5,359 nucleotides of DNA from Candidatus Margulisiibacteriota bacterium (lineage in GTDB: Bacteria; Margulisbacteria; WOR-1; O2-12-FULL-45-9). The notes beneath the pieces are model-generated. The model did not search any database. It was given only the letters and a program-made list of their open reading frames with translations, and was not told the DNA's origin. The translations under genes were made by a program, and so were the position numbers. Below, in pieces: positions 1 through 4,169 of this stretch (the first letter of the stretch is position 1; the number at the start of each line of letters is the position of its first letter). The stretch covers positions 1 to 5,359 of the forward strand of contig JAHIUL010000118.1 in the NCBI GenBank assembly GCA_018817195.1, read 5' to 3'.

Positions 1-38
1 CCTAAGTCTGGTGCGTCTGCCAATTCCGCCACTCGCCC
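1..38 (-). tRNA. tRNA-Leu (anticodon TAG), 5' part only
   Basis: This is the 5' portion of a leucine tRNA, cut by the window edge just after the anticodon. Read on the minus strand it starts with acceptor strand GGGCGAG, then TG, then the GCGGAATTGG D-arm typical of bacterial tRNA-Leu. The anticodon stem begins CCAGA and the loop starts CTTAGG, placing TAG at positions 34-36, which decodes CUN leucine codons. The variable arm and 3' half lie outside the window. It begins only 5 bases after the end of tRNA-Arg, so the two are almost certainly cotranscribed. Confidence 0.88.
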
Positions 39-43
39 ACAAA

Positions 44-117
44 CGCGCCCGACAGGACTCGAACCTGTGGCCTACAGATTAGAAATCTGTTGCTCTATCC
101 AGCTGAGCTACGGGCGC
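44..117 (-). tRNA. tRNA-Arg (anticodon TCT)
   Basis: This is a complete 74-nt arginine tRNA reading AGA/AGG codons. The acceptor strands are GCGCCCG and CGGGCGC with discriminator G. The D-arm is GCTC/GAGC, the anticodon stem is ACAGA/TCTGT around loop TTTCTAA, and the T-arm is ACAGG-TTCGAGT-CCTGT. The layout closely follows that of E. coli tRNA-Arg(UCU). No CCA is encoded after the discriminator, so CCA must be added by a nucleotidyltransferase. It has its own upstream promoter, separate from the Gly-Pro pair. Confidence 0.97.
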
Positions 118-125
118 CCTGAATG

Positions 126-155
126 AGTATAACACGAAGGAAAAATGGGTTGCAA
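126..155 (-). promoter_or_regulatory. Promoter for tRNA-Arg and tRNA-Leu
   Basis: On the minus strand a -35 box TTGCAA (150-155) is followed, after an 18-base spacer, by -10 box TATACT (126-131). A TG dinucleotide (133-134) precedes the -10 with one intervening base, forming an extended -10. The expected transcription start is near 119-120, only 2-3 bases before the tRNA-Arg 5' end at 117. This suits an RNA gene with a minimal leader. The call rests on consensus matching only. Confidence 0.6.
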
Positions 156-175
156 GGTTTGTTAGTTAGTAAATA

Positions 176-250
176 TCGGGGTGACTGGATTTGAACCAGC
201 AACCCCCTGCTCCCAAAGCAGGTGCTCTAGCCAAGTTGAGCCACACCCCG
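176..250 (-). tRNA. tRNA-Pro (anticodon TGG)
   Basis: This is a complete 75-nt proline tRNA reading CCN codons. The acceptor strands are CGGGGTG and CACCCCG with discriminator A; the first base is C, as is usual for bacterial tRNA-Pro. The anticodon stem is CCTGC/GCAGG around TTTGGGA, giving anticodon TGG. The T-arm is GCTGG-TTCAAAT-CCAGT with one G-T pair. No CCA is encoded. It follows tRNA-Gly by 15 bases in the direction of transcription and probably shares its promoter. Confidence 0.97.
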
Positions 251-265
251 ATAAAATATGGAAAA

Positions 266-338
<73 letters not shown>

Positions 339-349
339 ATACAAAATTG

Positions 350-378
350 AGTTTATCATAGGTTGACATTTCAGTCAA
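350..378 (-). promoter_or_regulatory. Promoter for tRNA-Gly and tRNA-Pro
   Basis: On the minus strand TTGACT (373-378) is a 5/6 match to the -35 consensus. It is separated by exactly 17 bases from TAAACT (350-355), a 4/6 match to the -10. The predicted start is about 343, some 5 bases before the tRNA-Gly 5' end. Its -35 lies 4 bases from the -35 of the opposing plus-strand promoter, so one polymerase is likely to exclude another. Confidence 0.62.
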
Positions 379-390
379 TCTGGTTAGAAT
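363..390 (+). promoter_or_regulatory. Promoter for the MFS transporter gene
   Basis: A perfect -35 TTGACA (363-368) is followed, after 16 bases, by TAGAAT (385-390), a 5/6 match to the -10 consensus. The predicted transcription start is about 397, only around 5 bases before the ATG at 402, so the mRNA would be leaderless or nearly so. TTGAC (363-367) and GTCAA (374-378) form a perfect inverted repeat spanning this -35 and that of the divergent tRNA promoter. Confidence 0.6.
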
Positions 391-401
391 TGGTAATAAT
401 C

Positions 402-1601
402 ATGGATGAAAAACCACAAAAACTACGTTCTAATATCATAGTTCTCGGAATAACCAGCTTTTTTACTGATGTTTCCTCTGAGATGATTCTGGCGATTTTG
501 CCGCTATTTTTAACAGCCCTGGGAGCGGGCAAAGCGGCTATTGGTCTAATTGAAGGCCTTGCAGAGTTTGCCGCCAGCACGCTTAAAATATTTTCCGGCT
601 GGTACTCAGACAAGCTGCGCAAGAGGAAGTCTTTAGTAATACTTGGTTATATATTATCAACCGTTGCTAAACCCTTTATTGCTCTGGCAACAGGTTGGGG
701 CCAGGTATTGGCAGTCCGTCTTATGGATAGGATGGGCAAGGGCATCAGGACATCCCCGCGCGATGCTTTGATTGCGGAATCAAGCGATGAGAAAAATAGG
801 GGCAGGGCGTTTGGTCTGCATCGCATGATGGATACCGCTGGCGCAGTTGTTGGTACCTTACTAGCTTCCCTTTTACTATATATATTTGGCCGTAATTTTA
901 ATATGCATATTGTTTTTCAATATCGCATGATCTTTTTGTTGGCAGTTATTCCTGGCATCATTTCAGTCATAACCCTTGTCTTGTTTCTAAAAGAGCCAAA
1001 ATTTCATCACGAAGAAAATGCTTCCCTTTCAGTAAAAGCTGCTTTGCCGCAAAGGTTTTTTGTTTTTTTGGTAATTGTTGGTTTATTTGAGTTGGTTCAC
1101 TTTAGTTACGCCTTATTTATTCTGCGCGCAGCTGATTTGGGGGTTCCTATTCCACTTATCCCAATTATTTATTTGGTCTATAACCTGGCTTACGCTGGGT
1201 TTGCCATGCCGGCTGGTTATCTGGCAGATTGGTTTGGCAAGAAAAAGCTATTAGCTATTGGGTATTTGCTGTTTGGGTTGATGTGTTGGGGGTTTGCAGT
1301 TGCCTCAAGTCCTGTTCATGCCTGGCTTTTGTTTATCCTGTTTGGTTTATCAGTGGCTATTGTTGATTCTGTGCCGCGCGCCATGGTGCCGGCAATGGTT
1401 TCGCCTAATCTAAAAGGTACTGCTTACGGCATGTATCATATGGTTATCGGTGTTTTAGACTTGCCGGCTACGGCAGTTGGTGGTTTAGTCTGGGATATTT
1501 TTGGCAAGACAACAGGGCCGATCATAACTTTTGGCTATGCGGCAGTTGTGGCCGCTGTTGCGGCATTTTTGCTGCTGGTATTTGTGCCTAAGAAGCAATA
1601 G
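402..1601 (+). CDS. Major facilitator superfamily transporter (MJ1317-like)
   Basis: This 399-residue inner-membrane protein has about 12 hydrophobic segments, the size and topology of a major facilitator superfamily secondary transporter. Motif A after TM2 is visible as G66-WYSD70-KLRKRK, and a second-half counterpart lies at G272-YLAD276-WFGKKK. The strongly conserved stretch around residues 109-121 (DRMGKGIRTSPRD) and TDVSSEM at 22-28 resemble the MJ1317-like branch, which contains mostly uncharacterised proteins annotated as drug or solute exporters. The substrate cannot be read from the sequence. I chose ATG 402 over the in-frame TTG at 363 because that TTG is inside the -35 box and the extra 13 residues are not family-like. 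There is no Shine-Dalgarno sequence. The TAG stop ends one base before a predicted lipoprotein promoter region. Confidence 0.9.
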   Translation: MDEKPQKLRSNIIVLGITSFFTDVSSEMILAILPLFLTALGAGKAAIGLIEGLAEFAASTLKIFSGWYSDKLRKRKSLVILGYILSTVAKPFIALATGWGQVLAVRLMDRMGKGIRTSPRDALIAESSDEKNRGRAFGLHRMMDTAGAVVGTLLASLLLYIFGRNFNMHIVFQYRMIFLLAVIPGIISVITLVLFLKEPKFHHEENASLSVKAALPQRFFVFLVIVGLFELVHFSYALFILRAADLGVPIPLIPIIYLVYNLAYAGFAMPAGYLADWFGKKKLLAIGYLLFGLMCWGFAVASSPVHAWLLFILFGLSVAIVDSVPRAMVPAMVSPNLKGTAYGMYHMVIGVLDLPATAVGGLVWDIFGKTTGPIITFGYAAVVAAVAAFLLLVFVPKKQ

Positions 1602-1629
1602 TGATTTTTTTTCTGCTGCGCGGTATAAT
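1601..1629 (+). promoter_or_regulatory. Probable promoter for the lipoprotein gene
   Basis: A perfect -10 TATAAT lies at 1624-1629, 7 bases before the ATG at 1637. The hexamer 17 bases upstream, GTGATT at 1601-1606, is a weak 3/6 match to the -35. If the -10 is used, transcription would start at or within a base of the ATG, giving a leaderless mRNA. Read-through from the transporter promoter is equally possible, since no terminator separates the two genes. Confidence 0.45.
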
Positions 1630-1636
1630 CTTTATT

Positions 1637-2512
1637 ATGAGATTGAAATATATCTTTTATCTTGTTTTAATTTTATTATTGGTTGGCAATTCATTTGGCT
1701 GCGCCAATAAATCTGTTAAAGCAGAACTTTTAACTTCGATGGCCCAGCTTGACCGTGTTTTTGTGCCTGCTTTTATTTTTACTGAACTGGGGCGGCAACG
1801 AGAATCAGAAATTGCGCTGGAAATGTTAAAGGGCAGCTGGCTTTTGTTTTATGACCGGTTTGCAAAAATGCAAATGAGATATGGCTTAAATATTGTTGAT
1901 AAGTTTTGGCAGGAAGATTTTGAAAACATTAACAGGGCGGTCTTAACTGCTGAGACGTATGTAAAAGAAGGCAAGTTTGGAGAAGCCAACTCAGAATTAA
2001 ATGATGTTCGCGTCATCCTTAAGAGCCTGCGCCACCGCCATGGTTTAGACTATTTCCTGGACAGCATGACAGAATTTGACCTGGCTGTTGGGGAAATGAC
2101 CGCGCTTTTGCAGGGGAGAAACAGGTTAACTGACAGGGAAATGGACCAGCTAAGACAGAAGTTTGGCCGGGTTCAAAAGGCCTGGCTGGAGGCTGACAGG
2201 GTAGAGATTGATCCGGAAGCATTTTCTTTTAAGCCGGAAAAAGTTAAAGCGATCAAAGACAGGGTTAAGGCCGAAGAAAAGATACTGGCCACTTTTGCCG
2301 TAGCATTATCTTCCAAGCAGATGGACCGCATTGCCCAGACATCAACAACCTTGCGGCCTAATTATTATTTGCTTTATAAAGCTTTTGGTGATTTTCAGCC
2401 GATATTTGATAAGATTGTACAGGAGAGAAAACAAAAGGAAAAAGAAGAGGCCGAGGCTAAAAAAGCATCACCGGAAGCAGACAAAAAAGGGAGTGTTTCA
2501 GATGATAAATAA
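1637..2512 (+). CDS. Predicted helical lipoprotein or exported protein, unknown function
   Basis: I do not recognise the family. From ATG 1637 the protein has 291 residues and opens with MRLK and a hydrophobic run to about residue 17. SFGC then places Cys22 as a candidate lipidation site, although Ser at -3 is an imperfect lipobox, so a plain signal peptide or membrane anchor is possible. The rest looks almost wholly alpha-helical and charged. A motif near 254-261 (LLYKAFGD) and the highly charged Lys/Glu tail from about 265 stand out. A longer reading from GTG 1601 would add 12 residues, but that GTG sits in the putative -35. The last 11 bases overlap nadE. An extracytoplasmic location beside a transporter suggests an envelope role, but no function can be assigned. 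Confidence 0.75.
   Translation: MRLKYIFYLVLILLLVGNSFGCANKSVKAELLTSMAQLDRVFVPAFIFTELGRQRESEIALEMLKGSWLLFYDRFAKMQMRYGLNIVDKFWQEDFENINRAVLTAETYVKEGKFGEANSELNDVRVILKSLRHRHGLDYFLDSMTEFDLAVGEMTALLQGRNRLTDREMDQLRQKFGRVQKAWLEADRVEIDPEAFSFKPEKVKAIKDRVKAEEKILATFAVALSSKQMDRIAQTSTTLRPNYYLLYKAFGDFQPIFDKIVQERKQKEKEEAEAKKASPEADKKGSVSDDK
2489..2493 (+). promoter_or_regulatory. Ribosome binding site that fixes the nadE start
   Basis: GGGAG lies 8 bases before ATG 2502, inside the 3' end of the lipoprotein gene. It supports 2502 as the true nadE start over any upstream start in the same open frame, which would add a Lys/Arg-rich extension unlike NAD synthetases. Confidence 0.75.
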
Positions 2513-3227
2513 AATTACTGCCTGGATAAAGAAGCAAGTCAAAGAAGCCGGGGCAGAGGGCTGTGTTTTTGGCCTGTCAGGCGGGCTTGATTCGTCAGTT
2601 GTGGCCGCCTTATGCAAAAAAGTTTTGCCTGATAATGTACTTGGCTTGTTAATGCCCTGTTACAGTAATGAGCGGGATTTAAAAGACGCTAATTTAGTAG
2701 CGAATAAACTGGCTGTGCCGACTAAAATTGTTGATTTGCAACAACCGTTTAACGAATTGTTTGCCCAGTTGGAAGGCCAGCCCTATGACAGCAAGCAAAT
2801 GAACCTGGCGATTGCGAACTTAAAACCGCGTTTAAGAATGATTTCGCTTTATTATCAGGCGAATAAATTGAATTATCTGGTGGTTGGCACCGGCAATAAG
2901 TCTGAAGCGGTAATGGGTTACTGCACAAAATACGGCGATGCCGGTGTTGATATTTTGCCGCTGGCCAGCTTATTAAAAACAGAAGTAAGAGAATTGGCTA
3001 AAAAGTTAAATATTCCCCAGAAAATAATTGATAAACATCCATCTGCTGGCTTATGGCCCGGCCAGACGGATGAAGCAGAAATGGCTATTACTTATGCGGA
3101 TCTCGATAAAATTATTATCGGTATTGAAAAAAATATGTTAAAAGGCCTGGATCCAGCTTTGGTTAAAAAAGTTAAAGATAAAATGGCCCAGAACCAGCAT
3201 AAACGCAATATGCCGCCGTGCTGTTAA
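2502..3227 (+). CDS. nadE: NH3-dependent NAD(+) synthetase
   Basis: This 241-residue cytoplasmic enzyme amidates nicotinic acid adenine dinucleotide to NAD+ using ATP and ammonia, the last step of NAD synthesis. The adenine-nucleotide alpha-hydrolase P-loop is S26-GGLDSS at 26-32. Further family motifs are KPRLRM at 108-113, GTGNKSE at 129-135, TKYGD at 142-146, PSAGLWPGQTDE at 180-191 and the C-terminal HKR at 233-235. There is no N-terminal nitrilase-type glutaminase domain, so ammonia must come from solution or another protein. The length is normal for the short, ammonia-dependent form and all key motifs are intact. The ATG has a good GGGAG site and overlaps the lipoprotein gene by 11 bases. 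The stop overlaps the FtsZ-like gene by 10 bases, implying coupled translation across all three. Confidence 0.95.
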   Translation: MINKITAWIKKQVKEAGAEGCVFGLSGGLDSSVVAALCKKVLPDNVLGLLMPCYSNERDLKDANLVANKLAVPTKIVDLQQPFNELFAQLEGQPYDSKQMNLAIANLKPRLRMISLYYQANKLNYLVVGTGNKSEAVMGYCTKYGDAGVDILPLASLLKTEVRELAKKLNIPQKIIDKHPSAGLWPGQTDEAEMAITYADLDKIIIGIEKNMLKGLDPALVKKVKDKMAQNQHKRNMPPCC

Positions 3228-3643
3228 AAGATTTAGTACCAAAACAAGCCAAGGTCCGCAATAAAAAACAATTACTGCGTTTTGTCCACTATCTTTTAGG
3301 CCGCGAGGGCTTAATTAATATTGATTACGCTGACTTTAACACTGTTTTCTCGCGCGCCAGCCAAATTTATTACGGCTACGGCTATGCCTGGTCAAAAAAA
3401 ATTAAAGAAGGCAAGGGCAGACGGGCCGGGCGCTCGGCTTTGCGGCGATTGGTGCCAAAAAATAAGTTCCGCTCGGTTATCTTAAACATCAGCGGCGGCA
3501 GTGATTTGGCATTGCATGAAGTGAGTGAAGCGGCAGAGCAAATTTACAGCTGCTGCGGCCGCAGGGCTAACATAATTTTTGGAGCTGTAATTGATAAGAA
3601 GTTAAAAGGGAAAATACGGGTTGATGTGGTGGGTGTCTGGTGA
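3218..3643 (+). CDS. Orphan FtsZ C-terminal-domain protein lacking the GTPase domain
   Basis: This 141-residue protein aligns by eye to the second half of FtsZ. Residues 31-39 (GLINIDYAD) correspond to the FtsZ T7 loop (E. coli GLINVDFAD), with both catalytic aspartates kept as D36 and D39. Residues 87-96 (VILNISGGSD) and 117-126 (ANIIFGAVID) match the C-terminal domain strands, and the protein stops at VDVVGVW where FtsZ reads roughly VTVIATG. The nucleotide-binding half with the GGGTGTG signature is absent, as are the C-terminal linker and conserved tail peptide. Where FtsZ has an acidic stretch near GENRA, this protein is strongly basic (residues 60-85). The GTG start is the only plausible one, because TAA at 3200 closes the frame upstream. 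There is no clear ribosome binding site; a 10-base overlap with nadE suggests coupling. It could be a functional FtsZ-interacting fragment or a decaying duplicate; the intact frame and coupling favour function. Confidence 0.8.
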   Translation: MLLKDLVPKQAKVRNKKQLLRFVHYLLGREGLINIDYADFNTVFSRASQIYYGYGYAWSKKIKEGKGRRAGRSALRRLVPKNKFRSVILNISGGSDLALHEVSEAAEQIYSCCGRRANIIFGAVIDKKLKGKIRVDVVGVW

Positions 3644-3654
3644 AAAAATTTTCC

Positions 3655-3683
3655 TTGACAGTATTTTTTTTTGCTGATAAAAT
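3655..3683 (+). promoter_or_regulatory. Strong promoter for the leader ORF and RRM gene
   Basis: A perfect -35 TTGACA (3655-3660) and TAAAAT (3678-3683, 5/6 match) are separated by exactly 17 bases. TG at 3675-3676 makes it an extended -10. A T-rich run fills the spacer. The predicted transcription start is near 3690, which leaves a leader of about 130 bases before the RRM start codon. It begins 12 bases after the FtsZ-like stop, separating this unit from the preceding operon. Confidence 0.8.
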
Positions 3684-3704
3684 TTGTTTGGTTTAAAGGT
3701 CGAA

Positions 3705-3788
3705 GTTAATGGATTATATTGATTATAGAAATAACTGCTTCTTTAGTCACAGTGTCCCCGCAGGTTATGGGCCTCTGGTTCCATTAAT
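3705..3788 (+). promoter_or_regulatory. Folded 5' leader of the RRM gene
   Basis: Bases 3705-3713 can pair with 3780-3788 in a 9-bp stem (core TTAATGG/CCATTAA plus a terminal G-U and an inner A-U). This stem contains the ATG of the small leader ORF. Inside it, ATAACTGC (3731-3738) can pair with GCAGGTTAT (3760-3768) with one bulged G. The right arm of the outer stem belongs to a 10-base palindrome CCATTAATGG (3781-3790) that could form an alternative pairing. The structure was found by eye, with no folding energy, so a regulatory role is only suggested. Confidence 0.3.
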
Positions 3789-3819
3789 GGCAGGAAAATT
3801 ATCCAAGGAGAAAGTCTAA
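3709..3819 (+). CDS. Putative 36-codon leader ORF upstream of the RRM gene
   Basis: An ATG at 3709 opens a 36-codon frame whose TAA stop (3817-3819) directly abuts the RRM start codon at 3820. The peptide begins MDYIDYRNN, has a Phe-Phe and Pro/Gly-rich middle and ends GKLSKEKV. It has no hydrophobic export segment and resembles nothing I know. AAAGGT at 3695-3700, 8 bases before the ATG, could serve as ribosome binding site. The predicted transcription start would give it a leader of about 19 bases. The exact TAA-ATG junction, with the RRM ribosome binding site inside its last codons, is the arrangement expected for translational coupling. It could be a chance frame, because the leader is short. 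Confidence 0.45.
   Translation: MDYIDYRNNCFFSHSVPAGYGPLVPLMAGKLSKEKV
3805..3811 (+). promoter_or_regulatory. Ribosome binding site of the RRM gene
   Basis: AAGGAGA lies 8 bases before ATG 3820, the strongest Shine-Dalgarno sequence in the window. It sits within codons 33-35 of the leader ORF, so ribosomes translating that ORF would pass over it. Confidence 0.85.
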
Positions 3820-4107
3820 ATGAAAAGTATCTTTGTAGGGAACCTTCCCTGGTCAGTAAAAGACACTGACTTATCTGAGAAATTTTCTGAGTTCGGCAAT
3901 GTTTTATCTGCCAGGGTTGTAACAGATAAATTTACAGGCAGATCACGCGGCTTCGGCTTTGTTGATATGGAAGACGCTGACGCAGAAAAAGCCATTGCTG
4001 GCATGACTGGCTTTCAATGGGACGGGCGAGAAGTTACTGTAAACGAAGCTCGACCTAAGACTGAGAGACGTGAGGGTGGCGGCAGAGGCAGAGGCGATAG
4101 ATTCTAA
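3820..4107 (+). CDS. Single-RRM RNA-binding protein
   Basis: This 95-residue cytoplasmic protein consists of one RNA recognition motif and a short basic tail. RNP2 is IFVGNL (4-9) and RNP1 is RGFGFVDM (43-50), with the RNA-stacking aromatics F5, F45 and F47 in place. The linking sequence FSEFGNVLSARVVTDKFTGRSRG is the standard RRM helix 1 to strand 3 pattern. Residues 86-95 form a Gly/Arg-rich tail resembling those of cyanobacterial Rbp proteins and eukaryotic glycine-rich RNA-binding proteins. Such bacterial proteins bind RNA and are often cold-induced; whether this one is cannot be seen here. It has its own strong promoter, a structured leader with a coupled small ORF, a consensus ribosome binding site and an intrinsic terminator, so it is an independent and probably highly expressed unit. 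Confidence 0.96.
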   Translation: MKSIFVGNLPWSVKDTDLSEKFSEFGNVLSARVVTDKFTGRSRGFGFVDMEDADAEKAIAGMTGFQWDGREVTVNEARPKTERREGGGRGRGDRF

Positions 4108-4126
4108 CCAGTTGATTTTAATTAGT

Positions 4127-4157
4127 AAAGAGCGTCCGCCTCTGGCGGACGCTTTTT
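4127..4157 (+). terminator. Rho-independent terminator after the RRM gene
   Basis: AGCGTCCGCC (4131-4140) pairs perfectly with GGCGGACGCT (4144-4153) around a 3-base TCT loop. It is extended by A/T and one G-T pair on the outside and followed by a T run to 4157. It lies 20-50 bases after the RRM stop. The T run ends only 12 bases before the proposed start of the next gene, so it would also block read-through into that gene. Confidence 0.93.
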
Positions 4158-4159
4158 CT

Positions 4160-4164
4160 GGGGA
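4160..4164 (+). promoter_or_regulatory. Possible ribosome binding site for a CTG start
   Basis: GGGGA lies 5 bases before the proposed CTG start at 4170, directly after the terminator T run. It is the only purine-rich site near the point where family homology should begin, and it supports initiation there despite the rare codon. Confidence 0.4.
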
Positions 4165-4169
4165 AACAT

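Noticed and set aside
363..401. Earlier TTG start for the MFS transporter
   Set aside because: The TTG is the first part of the -35 box, so it would not be on the transcript from that promoter.
2331..2501. N-terminal extension of nadE by 57 residues
   Set aside because: It lies within the lipoprotein gene in another frame, is Lys/Arg-rich and unlike any NAD synthetase, while ATG 2502 has a good ribosome binding site and gives the normal family start.
3642..3654. GAAAAAATTTTCC as a terminator after the FtsZ-like gene
   Set aside because: The inverted repeat is short, A/T-only in its core and has no loop or following T run of its own; it overlaps the upstream edge of the next promoter.
3712..3727. 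Direct repeat GATTATA in the RRM leader
   Set aside because: Two 7-base copies explained by the DY...DY codons of the leader ORF; too short to call a repeat element.
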